Source of the DNA: Thalassocella blandensis
Lineage (GTDB): Bacteria > Pseudomonadota > Gammaproteobacteria > Pseudomonadales > Cellvibrionaceae
Length of the DNA: 38,980 bases
NCBI GenBank assembly: GCA_945882995.1
Contig: CAMCXE010000009.1
Span: forward strand, 1 to 38,980
Direction: 5' to 3'
Numbering within the stretch: position 1 is the first letter of the stretch; every line of letters starts with the position of its first letter. Under the pieces are notes generated by a model. The model was not told where the DNA came from and did not search any database. It worked only from the letters and a program-made list of their open reading frames with translations. Below are positions 27,074 to 35,743 of the stretch, in pieces. Made by a program: the position numbers and the translations under genes.

Positions 27074-27127
27074 CCGGCAACCAACCATTGCCGGTGAATT
27101 GCCGCCATCCAGCGGCAATTCACCGGC
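27074..27127 (+). promoter_or_regulatory. two mutually exclusive hairpins upstream of purM
   Basis: A perfect 16-bp stem pairs GCCGGTGAATTGCCGC (27090-27105) with GCGGCAATTCACCGGC (27112-27127) around 6 nt. A second stem CCGGCAA (27074-27080) / TTGCCGG (27088-27094) uses part of the same sequence, so the two cannot form together. There is no T-run after the long stem. The region is 150 nt before purM in the 400-bp gap shared with flagellin; apart from the sigma54 site I see nothing else in this gap. Confidence 0.5.
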
Positions 27128-27277
27128 CTACCGCCCTCCCCGTTGCCAGCCGCCGGTGCGCTTTTACCGCCGTTTTGGCTGCGAGAGGCTGGCCTTTACT
27201 GCTAGAATTCACGCCCAACTTTACCGTCAGCCTGCTGGCCGCCTTTACGCACACACCCATTGAGAAGCCCTTCCCCC

Positions 27278-28321
27278 ATGACGACTCCTTCCCAAACCTC
27301 CCTGAGTTACAAAGATGCAGGCGTTGATATAGACGCAGGCAACCGCCTAGTGGAACGCATTAAAACCGTGGCGCAGCGCACGCGACGCCCTGAGGTAATG
27401 GCAGGATTGGGTGGCTTTGGCGCCATGTTTGAGCTGCCTAAGGGCTATCAAGAGCCGGTTTTAGTGTCTGGCACCGACGGCGTGGGCACCAAATTGCGCC
27501 TCGCCATGCAGCTGCAACAACACGACACCATCGGTATCGATCTTGTAGCCATGTGTGTCAACGACCTCATCGTCGGTGGTGCCGAACCCCTGTTTTTTCT
27601 CGACTACTACGCCACCGGTAAATTGGACGTAGACATTGCCGCCGCCGTGGTCAGCGGCATTGGCGCAGGCTGCCTGCTGGCAGGCTGCGCCTTAGTGGGT
27701 GGTGAAACCGCTGAAATGCCGGGCATGTACGAAGGCGAAGACTACGACCTCGCTGGGTTCTGTGTGGGCATCGTCGAAAAATCCAAAATATTGGACGGCA
27801 GTAAAGTTCAAGCCGGCGACGCCATTCTCGGCCTCGCCTCCAGCGGCCCCCACTCCAACGGCTACTCGCTGATCCGTAAAATTCTTAAGGTGAGCGGTGC
27901 CGACTTGCAACAAGCGATAGGCGACACAACCCTAGCCAGTGCACTCATGGCCCCCACCCGCATCTACGTAAAATCCCTACTGCAATTATTAGCCGCTCAG
28001 CCGGTACACGCCCTAGCCCATATCACCGGCGGTGGCCTGCTGGAAAATATCCCCCGCGTGTTACCCAGCCACACCAAGGCCATTATCCACAGCGAAAGCT
28101 GGACCCTGCCACCCGTGTTCCAGTGGTTACAGCAGGCCGGTAACGTGGCAACGCAGGAAATGCACCGCACCTTTAACTGCGGCATCGGCATGGTGGTGGT
28201 AGTGCCCGCCGAGGCCCAAGCCGGGGTGACTAGCTTATTAGAAAGCTTAGGAGAAACCGTATTTGCACTGGGTACCATCGCCTCCGCCGAAAGCGCAGCA
28301 CCCTATGTAGACGTCCAATAA
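27278..28321 (+). CDS. purM: Phosphoribosylformylglycinamidine cyclo-ligase
   Basis: PurM (AIR synthetase) closes the imidazole ring in step 5 of purine synthesis. The 347-residue protein (E. coli 345) contains [24 protein letters not shown], the metal/ATP segment [23 protein letters not shown] and [14 protein letters not shown], all strongly conserved in AIR synthetases. I chose the ATG at 27278 ([13 protein letters not shown]) over a TTG at 27260 by homology. It precedes purN by 2 nt, the usual purMN operon. Confidence 0.98.
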   Translation: MTTPSQTSLSYKDAGVDIDAGNRLVERIKTVAQRTRRPEVMAGLGGFGAMFELPKGYQEPVLVSGTDGVGTKLRLAMQLQQHDTIGIDLVAMCVNDLIVGGAEPLFFLDYYATGKLDVDIAAAVVSGIGAGCLLAGCALVGGETAEMPGMYEGEDYDLAGFCVGIVEKSKILDGSKVQAGDAILGLASSGPHSNGYSLIRKILKVSGADLQQAIGDTTLASALMAPTRIYVKSLLQLLAAQPVHALAHITGGGLLENIPRVLPSHTKAIIHSESWTLPPVFQWLQQAGNVATQEMHRTFNCGIGMVVVVPAEAQAGVTSLLESLGETVFALGTIASAESAAPYVDVQ

Positions 28322-28323
28322 TT

Positions 28324-28956
28324 ATGCGCATTGTGGTGTTAATTTCCGGCAGTGGCAGCAACCTACAAGCACTGCTTGATGCCTGCGCAAAGGGCGAGAT
28401 TCAAGCCGCCATTGTGGGCGTTATCAGTAACAAGCCCAACGTCAAAGGGCTAGCGCGCGCCACTCAAGCAGGTGTTGCCACCCAAGTGCTGCAGCATCAA
28501 GACTATGCGAGCCGCGAGGCATTCGACCAGAAACTGCAACAAGCCATAGATGCGTATGAAGCGGATTTGGTGGTGCTAGCCGGCTTTATGCGCATCCTCA
28601 CCCCCGCATTTGTGGACCATTACGCCGGCCGCCTCATCAATATCCACCCTTCCCTATTACCCAAATTCACCGGCCTGCACACCCATCAGCGCGCCATCGA
28701 TGAAGGCGCTACCGAACACGGCGCCTCGGTGCATTTTGTCACCAGCGAACTGGATGGCGGCCCGGTGATTATTCAAGGCAAAGTGCCCGTCTTACCCGAG
28801 GACACGGCAGAGTCACTCGCCCAGCGTGTGTTGGTGCAAGAACACATCATTTACCCGCGCGCGGTGCAGTGGTTTGTCACCGGAGCACTACAACTTACTG
28901 ATGGGCGCTGCTATTTGAATGGGGCGAAATTGCCGGTGCAGGGTGTGCAGGTTTAA
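28324..28956 (+). CDS. purN: Phosphoribosylglycinamide formyltransferase
   Basis: PurN transfers a formyl group from 10-formyl-tetrahydrofolate to GAR in step 3 of purine synthesis. The 210-residue protein (E. coli 212) has the phosphate loop ISGSGSNLQALL, the catalytic Asn and His in INIHPSLLP, GLHTHQRAID, and the catalytic Asp in SELDGGPVI. The ATG begins 2 nt after the purM stop, so expression is coupled to purM. All active-site residues are present. Confidence 0.98.
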   Translation: MRIVVLISGSGSNLQALLDACAKGEIQAAIVGVISNKPNVKGLARATQAGVATQVLQHQDYASREAFDQKLQQAIDAYEADLVVLAGFMRILTPAFVDHYAGRLINIHPSLLPKFTGLHTHQRAIDEGATEHGASVHFVTSELDGGPVIIQGKVPVLPEDTAESLAQRVLVQEHIIYPRAVQWFVTGALQLTDGRCYLNGAKLPVQGVQV

Positions 28957-29010
28957 ATCGCGCCCCGCGGCAGCCTCCGGATCAGCTCCCGCAATCGAAA
29001 GGTTAAAAAC

Positions 29011-29598
29011 ATGGCGTCTTTAAGCTCGGCCGCAAAATATCTGGCTGAATACGGTCTGCAGGTTGTATTGAACAACGATACGTCGATGAGCTGCGTGCGC
29101 GAAGGTGACCTTTCGCTTGATCTCCAATATATAGGCGACCAATTTCGACTGAGTCATTGGTCCTGCACCCCCGGCCCCGGCGAGAATGATTTCCAAGTTT
29201 GTTACCAATCACTCGACGAAGCGCTTCTTGCCGTTTGGTGTTTCTATTTCGCGCCAACAATCGAAATCAACGGGTGGCATATGCCGCTGCACCGCCGGCC
29301 ATACTGGCAATTACCTCGCGTACTATTTCGAATGACAAATGTTACCCACATTGATGCAGCGCAGTTCGAAAGCATCAGGGCACGACGAGTTTATGATGCT
29401 CAAGGATTTCCAACGATGACAATGAACTTACTCAAAAACCACACGGAGAGTAGATTGGACGCTGCGAACCGTTCACAATTTTTGAGGTGCTGGCAAGCCG
29501 ACGACTCAACATTGACGCTAATGCTACGCCGCGATTTGGACGAGGGTTACATCGTTTCTGATTTGGCAAAGTCAGAAACGACAGGCGCATCAGGATAA
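29011..29598 (+). CDS. hypothetical protein (195 residues)
   Basis: I do not recognise this protein. The frame begins ATG with AAAGG about 8 nt upstream and has codon usage similar to neighbours. The product is a soluble-looking protein with six cysteines, an aromatic-rich centre (WCFYFAP, GWHMPLHRRPYWQLPRVLF) and a charged C-terminus (MLRRDLDEGYIVSDL). There is no signal peptide, membrane helix or familiar motif. It lies 54 nt after purN, but nothing suggests a purine role. The adjacent space to ppa (29599-29868) shows nothing beyond a possible -10 element for ppa. Shadow frames on the opposite strand are shorter and less convincing. Confidence 0.6.
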   Translation: MASLSSAAKYLAEYGLQVVLNNDTSMSCVREGDLSLDLQYIGDQFRLSHWSCTPGPGENDFQVCYQSLDEALLAVWCFYFAPTIEINGWHMPLHRRPYWQLPRVLFRMTNVTHIDAAQFESIRARRVYDAQGFPTMTMNLLKNHTESRLDAANRSQFLRCWQADDSTLTLMLRRDLDEGYIVSDLAKSETTGASG

Positions 29599-29868
29599 TA
29601 AGGCCCGCGTAATATTTTCCTAATAACAGGTTTAAGAAGCGTCTAACTTCAACCAATAAGCGCAACTTCACACTGCCGGACACTTTCTGCATCTAACATA
29701 CTAGACTGGCGCTAACGACTGAATGGGCAAGACTATTGAATCTCAATACGAAGACATGGCCGCTTCAACGGGTGCCCACCTGATCTAAAAGCCACCGCAA
29801 CCACCCTTACCACCCGCACCCCCTATGCTAGAATGCCGCCACTTTTTAACCCGCCACAGGAAACCCTT

Positions 29869-30405
29869 ATGAGCCTAAACCTTGTTCCCACCGGTAAAAA
29901 TCCCCCCGATCATGTCAACGTCATCATTGAGATCCCACAAGGCGGCGAGCCCATCAAGTATGAAGTGGACAAAGATTCAGGGGCGCTATTTGTGGACCGC
30001 GTATTAGGTACCGCCATGCGCTACCCCTGCAACTACGGCTACATTCCCCACACGCTGTGTGGCGACGGTGACCCCGCCGATGTATTGGTCGTACTTGATA
30101 GGTCCCTCGTGCATGGCACCGTAGTGGCCTGTCGGCCAGTGGGAGTATTGAAAATGACCGACGACGGCGGAGAGGATTCTAAAATTCTGGCTGTACCAGT
30201 AAGCAAAATCACATCGATGTATGACCATGTTAAAAATTACACCGACCTACCCGAAATACTCATTAAACAAATTGAGCATTTTTTTCAGCACTACAAAGAT
30301 TTAGAAAAAGGCAAATGGGTAAAAATTGAAGGCTGGGCTGACGTGGATGCGGCTCGCCAAGAAATTTTGGACTCTATTGCCAATTATCAAAAAGCAGAAA
30401 AATAA
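29869..30405 (+). CDS. ppa: Inorganic pyrophosphatase (family I)
   Basis: This cytosolic enzyme hydrolyses pyrophosphate and drives nucleic-acid and other biosyntheses forward. The 178-residue protein (E. coli 176) has the family I motifs [20 protein letters not shown] and [10 protein letters not shown], with the metal-binding Asp cluster, and VPVSKI. I chose the ATG at 29869 because ACAGGAAA lies 7 nt upstream; the frame opens 12 codons earlier. TAGAAT at 29829-29834 may be its -10 element. It appears to be a single-gene unit. Confidence 0.97.
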   Translation: MSLNLVPTGKNPPDHVNVIIEIPQGGEPIKYEVDKDSGALFVDRVLGTAMRYPCNYGYIPHTLCGDGDPADVLVVLDRSLVHGTVVACRPVGVLKMTDDGGEDSKILAVPVSKITSMYDHVKNYTDLPEILIKQIEHFFQHYKDLEKGKWVKIEGWADVDAARQEILDSIANYQKAEK

Positions 30406-30433
30406 CTCAGTAAATATTTAAGACTATGCACTA

Positions 30434-30460
30434 CGCTAAACCGCCCAGCGCGGTTTAGCG
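30434..30460. terminator. 11-bp hairpin after ppa
   Basis: CGCTAAACCGC (30434-30444) pairs perfectly with GCGGTTTAGCG (30450-30460) around 5 nt. No T-run follows on either strand, so it may stabilise the convergent 3' ends rather than terminate efficiently. Confidence 0.45.
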
Positions 30461-30552
30461 GCAAACCATTCCGCTAAAAAATTCGCGCTTATCCCCTGCA
30501 AACATTTTTTTTGTTGACGCAACCTCTCTCGCCAAAATACTCTTTCCAGCCA

Positions 30553-31341
30553 TTATTTTTGTAAATCAGCCACCGACAAATGCGCAACGTTTGGTGCTAC
30601 AGCGGAGCTGATGCTAGGCTCCGACAGCCGTTCACCCGCCGGCGCCACCCCCCAATTCCCTGGCTGTACACTGGCCGCCACCGGCGCCTTGCGCTCCTCC
30701 GGTTTTAAAACGTCCGCTCCCGCAGGGGCCAAACCAAAATCTTCTACTGCCAGCTCTATTACCGGTAAGCGTGATAATTCGTCGGGGTCCAGCAGAGTAA
30801 CGCCCGCTGGTCGCAGCTCAAAATTGGCGAACTCATCCAAACGAGAAACCTGTTTAACTGTTTCGTTTGGCGCTAGCAAATTTTGTCCAGTTGCGCTTAG
30901 GGCCCAATCCCCAGCGGTAACCGTTGCGGATACCGGTTGTTTTCGATCATTGGGCGCCAGTAAATTTGCGCCGGCCACACCCAACGTCCAAGCAGTCGAA
31001 GGCTCCACCGCCGCTGGCACCTGCTCAGCTTTAACAGGAACTGCCGTGGCAACGGCTACCGGTGGATTAACGGCGACCTTACTGGAGCGTACCAGCACCC
31101 GCGCGCCGGTTTTTTCAATGGCCGCTTTGTAACGCTGCGCTGCATCAAAATCCAAACCCTTTTTTAAGGTCACATTGCCCGCAACAAATAATGCCGCCAC
31201 TTTTTGCTCTGGCATTTTAAAAAGGTCGGCCAAACTTTTTTGCACTTGCAGCATAGGTTTTTGGCCAATAATTTCTCCGCTTAAAATTACTTCAAAGGTT
31301 GGAGCACTAGCAGGTGTTGAGGAAAATGTTGACTCGCTCAC
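30553..31341 (-). CDS. uncharacterised repeat protein with an N-terminal domain common in pseudomonad membrane proteins
   Basis: The 262-residue protein starts with a domain (about 15-85: FEVILSGEIIG, VQKSLADLFKMP, VTLKKGLDFDAAQRYKAAIEKTGA) that I recall at the N-terminus of several uncharacterised Pseudomonas proteins. After an Ala/Val/Pro linker come five imperfect repeats beginning at about residues 118, 146, 174, 202 and 230, spaced 28 residues, with the pattern W/F-x-L-x-x-A-G-x-x-L-L-x-P-x-E (for example FGLAPAGADVLKPEE). There is no signal peptide or membrane helix. The start is GTG at 31341, with GAGGAG 9 nt upstream. It is transcribed alone, convergent with ppa. Function unknown; the repeats suggest a binding surface. 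Confidence 0.75.
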   Translation of the reverse strand: MSESTFSSTPASAPTFEVILSGEIIGQKPMLQVQKSLADLFKMPEQKVAALFVAGNVTLKKGLDFDAAQRYKAAIEKTGARVLVRSSKVAVNPPVAVATAVPVKAEQVPAAVEPSTAWTLGVAGANLLAPNDRKQPVSATVTAGDWALSATGQNLLAPNETVKQVSRLDEFANFELRPAGVTLLDPDELSRLPVIELAVEDFGLAPAGADVLKPEERKAPVAASVQPGNWGVAPAGERLSEPSISSAVAPNVAHLSVADLQK

Positions 31342-31838
31342 AAATTATCACTCCTCTAAAAATTGACGAAAGCCGCAAAGCGAAAAAATCGCTTGGCAAT
31401 CAGATTGTTTAATTCTTAAAACACGCGACGCGGTTGGATATATCGCTCTTGCAAATGACACATTGCAGCAAATTTTAGCGCGATTAAAAATCGATAAAAA
31501 TGCCACAAAAATTCCTAACTCACTAGTTTACAAAGAAAATTTATACAGCTCTCATTTTCAAGTTTAGTGGATTACTCTCACGACCACTGCCAACAATGTT
31601 AACTACTGCTCATTTTTTTCACTGTGCCCGCCTAGACAATTTAAGCGCTAGCCCGCCAACCTTCCGAAACATCTTTTTCTTCACACTGGAAGCCCGGCCT
31701 ATCTATGACCATACTTAGCCTGAGCATGCGGCCCGAAGGGCCGAACTGATTACAGTAGGCTATAGTTTGACGTAACAGGCCTTGGCTAGAATCATAGCCG
31801 CTGGAACCAATACTCCATTACACCCCTGAAGGATAGTC
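31342..31838. other. 497-bp non-coding gap
   Basis: This AT-rich space lies between two divergent genes. It holds a small CGGCCC/GGGCCG hairpin with loop GAA (31729-31743), a TATAGT at about 31761-31766, and a TTGACG just after it that could belong to promoters for the small gene at 31839; spacing is not ideal for either. No repeat copy, RNA gene or convincing small ORF was seen. Confidence 0.5.
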
Positions 31839-32129
31839 ATGACTACACTCACCGATCCCAGCATTCAGGAATCCGAGGCGAAACGCTTTTTGGGCCGCGA
31901 TGCGCAGGAAGCCGACTCATCCGCGTTGGCCTCCAAAGTGCTCGAAGATATTCGCTTCTTACGGGACCGTATAGACCGCATCAAAAAACTCCACAACCCC
32001 AATTCCACCGTACTGAAGACCTACGAGTCCATGTTAGCGAGTCGTGAAGCCGTAATTGCGTGGCTACGCGACAACGGCAAGCTGGACGGTCTCAGCACAG
32101 GCGAAGCGCTAAATTCCGCTGCAGGTTAG
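31839..32129 (+). CDS. hypothetical small protein (96 residues)
   Basis: I do not recognise this family. The 96-residue product is hydrophilic and mostly helical by composition: SEAKRFLGRDAQEAD, then VLEDIRFLRDRIDRIKKLHN, which has coiled-coil-like heptad character, then MLASREAVIAWLRDNGKLDG. There is no signal peptide, Cys or metal motif. The ATG has GAAGGA about 7 nt upstream, which supports translation. It stands alone between two minus-strand genes. Confidence 0.75.
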   Translation: MTTLTDPSIQESEAKRFLGRDAQEADSSALASKVLEDIRFLRDRIDRIKKLHNPNSTVLKTYESMLASREAVIAWLRDNGKLDGLSTGEALNSAAG

Positions 32130-32206
32130 TGACTGCAATCGGTGATGGCGAAATCGCCACTGCAAACTGAACAAACTCCGCAGAACATAGAAGATGCCTC
32201 GAGCCA

Positions 32207-32860
32207 CTAAGGCGTCAACATCACCCCCAACAAGGGCGTCAATGCGCCCATATCTTCAATAACTCGAACCACGGCTGGCGGCTGAAAGTACACATGTCGC
32301 CACATCGGCCGATATAAAATCACTTGCATGCCAGCGGCTAGGGCGGCCGTCATACCCACCTCAGAATCCTCAATCACCACACAAGCATCAGGTGCTACGC
32401 CCATTGACTGTGCCGCTAACAAATAGAGATCCGGTGCTGGCTTGGGGGCGGCCACCATGTCAGCGCTGAACAAATTCCCAGCAAAAAAGTCGGTTAAAGC
32501 CGTGCGCCGCAATGAATTGGTCACTTTTATGGAGGAGCCATTTGTGGCCACACACACCGGTTGACTGCGCGTTTTAATCCATTCGAGCACTTCACGCACC
32601 CCAGGGATGGCCGTCATCTCTTGATCAAACACCACCTCAGCGGCTTCATCGACGAGTGTCATAAAGTTTTTGGGGGTGGTGTTGGGGTACTGCTGCTCCA
32701 GAATGGCCAAACAATCCTGCGTAGTTTTACCCAGAAATAAGGCCTCGCAGGCTTGCGGGGTTAAATGGATTGAATACTTGGCCAATTCCTGAGCATACGC
32801 CTTGGCCGCCAAGGCTTCACTTTCCACCAATACACCATCGCAATCAAAAATCACCAACAT
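32207..32860 (-). CDS. HAD-superfamily phosphatase, YieH-like
   Basis: The 217-residue HAD hydrolase of subfamily IA has motif I IFDCDGVLVESE, a helical cap, motif II CVATNGSS, motif III Lys in APKPAPD and motif IV VIEDSEVGMTAALAAG. The Cys in DCDGVLV and the EDS form of motif IV place it near the beta-phosphoglucomutase / 6-phosphogluconate phosphatase (YieH) branch rather than Gph. The substrate is not determined by sequence. It appears monocistronic. The 245-bp space upstream shows no clear promoter. Confidence 0.88.
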   Translation of the reverse strand: MLVIFDCDGVLVESEALAAKAYAQELAKYSIHLTPQACEALFLGKTTQDCLAILEQQYPNTTPKNFMTLVDEAAEVVFDQEMTAIPGVREVLEWIKTRSQPVCVATNGSSIKVTNSLRRTALTDFFAGNLFSADMVAAPKPAPDLYLLAAQSMGVAPDACVVIEDSEVGMTAALAAGMQVILYRPMWRHVYFQPPAVVRVIEDMGALTPLLGVMLTP

Positions 32861-33105
32861 CTCGTCAACTCACTCTGCAGGTAAAAACGCTATTCGCTAA
32901 TAAATAGCCTAGCAGGCCTGCGGCAATCGAGAAGCCTTAACGCGGAAGTCGAGATAACACCGCAAGCGCCAGTCCAGCCGATTGTGGCGGCCCGATGCTT
33001 CAACTTAGTAACTTCAGCGGCAGGCCAGCACAAACCGACTTAAGCGAAAGCCCTCGCCAAGGCGGTGGGCCAGACAGCTCGGTTTCAACAGCATTGCGCT
33101 AAATG

Positions 33106-33795
33106 TCATGCAGCCGAAGGATACCGCGACCAAGGCACCTGCACATACCGCTCAAATATCTCCGGTAAATTGGCCAGAATGTCTGGCTTAAGCAGAATAT
33201 CCGTACCCTCAAGCAATTCAGCTAGCGCGTCGAGGGTGAGTGCGCCCTGAAACTGCCTTGCCAGAGGCGCATAACTCAAATGCCAAGGCTCCGGAGCCAC
33301 CCCAAACTGCTCGCTGCTATAAGGCCGAAAAAACCCGCACTGGCTAGAAGCCAAATAGCCATCCAACCATCGATGCAAAGGTGCCAGCGGGCCGGAGGAC
33401 TCCTCGCGGGTAAGCTGCAAGCGGCAGCCCGGCGGTAGAAGGCTTGGATCGTAAATATCGATGTCCGAGCCGAAATGGTGCCTTGAGGCGCCGGGCAACG
33501 CCGACCAGCGCAGAATAGCGAACAGCTTCTCCCTGTCTCTCAGCAGACTCCAATCCACCGGCCGCCCAGCTTCGTCCAATACTGGGCGCAACCCCGAGGC
33601 CTTATTGTTCCATATCGTCAATTGTCGCTGAAAACTGCGGTAGCCACTGGCTATACAGAGGTTTAACCCCGCATCCGCTGCTGCCGCTTTAAGGTGGAGC
33701 CATGGCGCGCAAAGCTCGTGATGGATGGGCTGCCCGACGGATTCGAAATCAATATGGGTGGAATCCACCCCTGTGGCCTGCTGGAAGAGAATCAT
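33106..33795 (-). CDS. M15 family D-alanyl-D-alanine carboxypeptidase-like protein
   Basis: This is a zinc peptidase of the VanY/M15B type, expected to trim peptidoglycan stem peptides. The 229-residue protein has the fold signature IASGYRSFQRQL, the zinc ligands His and Asp in GASRHHFGSDIDIYD, and the catalytic Glu and third ligand His in EPWHLSY. I chose the ATG at 33795 because MILFQQATGVDSTHI resembles the start of related pseudomonad proteins. A TTG at 33840 would add a short hydrophobic leader (YRLPLLLMILF) and would imply export, so location is unresolved. No ribosome-binding site is clear for either. Confidence 0.85.
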   Translation of the reverse strand: MILFQQATGVDSTHIDFESVGQPIHHELCAPWLHLKAAAADAGLNLCIASGYRSFQRQLTIWNNKASGLRPVLDEAGRPVDWSLLRDREKLFAILRWSALPGASRHHFGSDIDIYDPSLLPPGCRLQLTREESSGPLAPLHRWLDGYLASSQCGFFRPYSSEQFGVAPEPWHLSYAPLARQFQGALTLDALAELLEGTDILLKPDILANLPEIFERYVQVPWSRYPSAA

Positions 33796-34001
33796 AAGCA
33801 ATAGGGGCAACCGATAAGAAATAGTGACGGGAGGCGCCAACCTACAGCGACCGACGAAAAAATTACAGATGAGAATTTTGCCCTATTAAAAGTTTGTGTC
33901 TACACTCCATTTAGCGTGAATTTAAGACACCACGTCATTCACCAATAAATGGCGGCACCTACCACGCCCGCTCATAATAATAACGCTCAGGAGATATCGA
34001 G

Positions 34002-34274
34002 ATGGCAGCTATTCAAAGTGAGTTATTGGGACTTAAAAATCTCGGCATGGCCTCGGTCAATATCTTGCGTGCCATTGGCGTCAATAACTACCAAGATTTA
34101 TCCGAGATGGGCGCAGTAGAAGCCTACTGCCGCATCAAGGCGCGCGGCATTCATGTGTCCAAAGTTATGCTTTATGCGCTTCAGGGCGCACTGCTGAACG
34201 TGCATTGGAACGATTTGGCCCCCGAAATGAAGCTACAGCTGGTGGAAGAAGCCGAATCCCTAGAACAAGCTTAA
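34002..34274 (+). CDS. stand-alone TfoX C-terminal domain protein
   Basis: The 90-residue protein consists only of the TfoX/Sxy C-terminal domain: LGLKNLGMASVNILRAIGVNNYQDL, then VEAYCRIKARG and LYALQGALLNVHWNDL, a helix-hairpin-helix-like fold. Full TfoX, the competence activator, also has an N-terminal domain that is missing here. Such single-domain proteins are common and their role is unclear; a direct competence role cannot be claimed. The ribosome-binding site AGGAGAT is excellent. It is convergent with sfsA, 45 nt apart. Confidence 0.9.
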   Translation: MAAIQSELLGLKNLGMASVNILRAIGVNNYQDLSEMGAVEAYCRIKARGIHVSKVMLYALQGALLNVHWNDLAPEMKLQLVEEAESLEQA

Positions 34275-34319
34275 GGCCCTAGGCTCGGCAAGCCCGGGCC
34301 GATATTCCACGACCAACCG

Positions 34320-35024
34320 TCACAGCAGCACCGGAATTTCGCGACAGAGTTTTATGCCGTCTGGCGAGAGCGTTGCTTGAAAAGCATAAAATTCAACACC
34401 CGCTTGCCGAGCCTGGCCACAGAGCTTGGCGTAAGCTGCGTCTATGTGCTCCGCCGGTGCAACAGACGTTATACCTTGATGTTGCACGCAAAAAATTAGC
34501 ACGGCACGCTCGCCATTTGATACCACATGGATTAATTCGCGCAGGTGCTTACTGCCCCGGAGACTGATCGCATCGGGGAAATAACCTTGTCCGGCGTCCA
34601 ACAAGGTGACATTTTTGACCTCTACCACACATTTCGCTCGATTCGCCGCCTCCAGCACAAAATCAGCACGACTGTTTTCCAAGCCATATACCACCTCAGC
34701 ACGGCAAGTATCGTACCCTTGTAGCTGAGTTATCAGGCCATTGGATACTCCTTCAGCCACTAATGCGTTGGCGCGCAGCGTATTAATGCCTGCCAAGTGC
34801 CCAGCGAGGGTGGTGACAATCTCCAACGTATGCGGATATTTACGTTTAACGTTAGTGGCCTGTGAATACCAGCAAGGCGTATCCGGCGCTAAGCAATTTT
34901 TCATACTGCCGGTATTGGGGCAGTGCACGGTAATCAGCTCGCCTTGCGCGTTTACCATATCCACCAAAAACCGCTTGTAACGCCGCAGGAAAATCCCCTG
35001 TTGCAAGGCCTGCTCAAATTCCAT
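34320..35024 (-). CDS. sfsA: DNA/RNA nuclease-fold protein SfsA
   Basis: SfsA was first described in E. coli as a sugar-fermentation stimulation protein and has a restriction-nuclease-like fold with DNA binding. With the ATG at 35024 the product is 234 residues, the same as E. coli, and begins MEFEQALQQG; an ATG five codons upstream is possible. Conserved blocks are RYKRFLVDM, HCPNTGSM, KRKYPHTLEIV, SRADFVLEA, VVEVKNVTL and GYFPDAISLRGSKHLREL, with the putative catalytic D and E-x-K. It is divergent from dksA, the conserved sfsA / dksA / gluQRS neighbourhood. Confidence 0.95.
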   Translation of the reverse strand: MEFEQALQQGIFLRRYKRFLVDMVNAQGELITVHCPNTGSMKNCLAPDTPCWYSQATNVKRKYPHTLEIVTTLAGHLAGINTLRANALVAEGVSNGLITQLQGYDTCRAEVVYGLENSRADFVLEAANRAKCVVEVKNVTLLDAGQGYFPDAISLRGSKHLRELIHVVSNGERAVLIFCVQHQGITSVAPAEHIDAAYAKLCGQARQAGVEFYAFQATLSPDGIKLCREIPVLL

Positions 35025-35168
35025 GTCTGCATATCTCATCTATAGTTAACACTTTTCAAGCACCGCGACATTACTAACTTGAGAAGTACTGATACCACCG
35101 GCTAGATTATTAGAGGTGGCGCGAGAGGGGCGGATCTGATAGCGTTTGCGCCTCGCACCAAGACCACC

Positions 35169-35196
35169 TTGAAAAAAAATAACTAACCCTTACATT
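35169..35196 (+). promoter_or_regulatory. promoter for dksA
   Basis: TTGAAA (35169-35174) and TACATT (35191-35196) are separated by 16 nt; the start would be near 35203. The rest of the 246-bp sfsA-dksA gap holds a 10-bp inverted repeat with one mismatch (35051-35087) and a CCACC/GGTGG pair (35095-35119). Confidence 0.45.
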
Positions 35197-35270
35197 GGGC
35201 GGATCTTACAGGGTTGACTCGTCAGCACTGAGGCAGGATCCAGATAAACACACAAGAGGCTCACAACACA

Positions 35271-35708
35271 ATGCCGGACATCCAAAACACTAGCTTCACA
35301 CTCCACGGCTTTACCCCTTATCAGGAAAAAGCCGGCGAAGACTACATGAGCGACGCCCAGAAGAAGCATTTTAAAAGTTTGCTGCTGGCTTGGAAGCGCG
35401 AGTTAATGGAGGAAGTAGACCGTACCGTGTCTCACATGAAAGACGAGGCCGCCAATTTTCCTGACCCAGCCGACCGAGCCAGCCAAGAAGAAGAATTCAG
35501 TTTGGAGCTGCGCACCCGCGACCGCGAACGTAAACTGATTAAAAAGATAGACAAGACCCTCGAGGTTTTGGAATCTGACGACTACGGCTACTGCGACACC
35601 TGTGGTGTGGAAATCGGCATCCGCCGTTTGGAAGCGCGTCCCACAGCAACCCAATGTGTGGACTGTAAAACGCTCGCGGAAATCAAAGAAAAACAAATCG
35701 GCGGCTAA
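35271..35708 (+). CDS. dksA: RNA polymerase-binding transcription factor DksA
   Basis: DksA binds in the secondary channel of RNA polymerase and acts with ppGpp in the stringent response. The 145-residue protein (E. coli 151) has the coiled-coil domain with the tip motif DPADRA, whose two acidic residues are needed for activity, and a four-cysteine zinc finger (CDTCG and CVDC). The Zn-dependent form is therefore intact. The ATG at 35271 has AGAGG about 10 nt upstream; an internal ATG at 35346 (MSDAQKKHF) would remove the N-terminal segment. gluQRS follows 35 nt later, as in enterics. Confidence 0.97.
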   Translation: MPDIQNTSFTLHGFTPYQEKAGEDYMSDAQKKHFKSLLLAWKRELMEEVDRTVSHMKDEAANFPDPADRASQEEEFSLELRTRDRERKLIKKIDKTLEVLESDDYGYCDTCGVEIGIRRLEARPTATQCVDCKTLAEIKEKQIGG

Positions 35709-35743
35709 GCCTTTCTGGGCCGGCTCGTCCGGCCCATCTATCC

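Noticed and set aside
29640-29680. GTCTAAC box after the unknown gene, considered as a cassette boundary
   Set aside because: No matching GTTRRRY partner with a foldable arm lies within a plausible distance.
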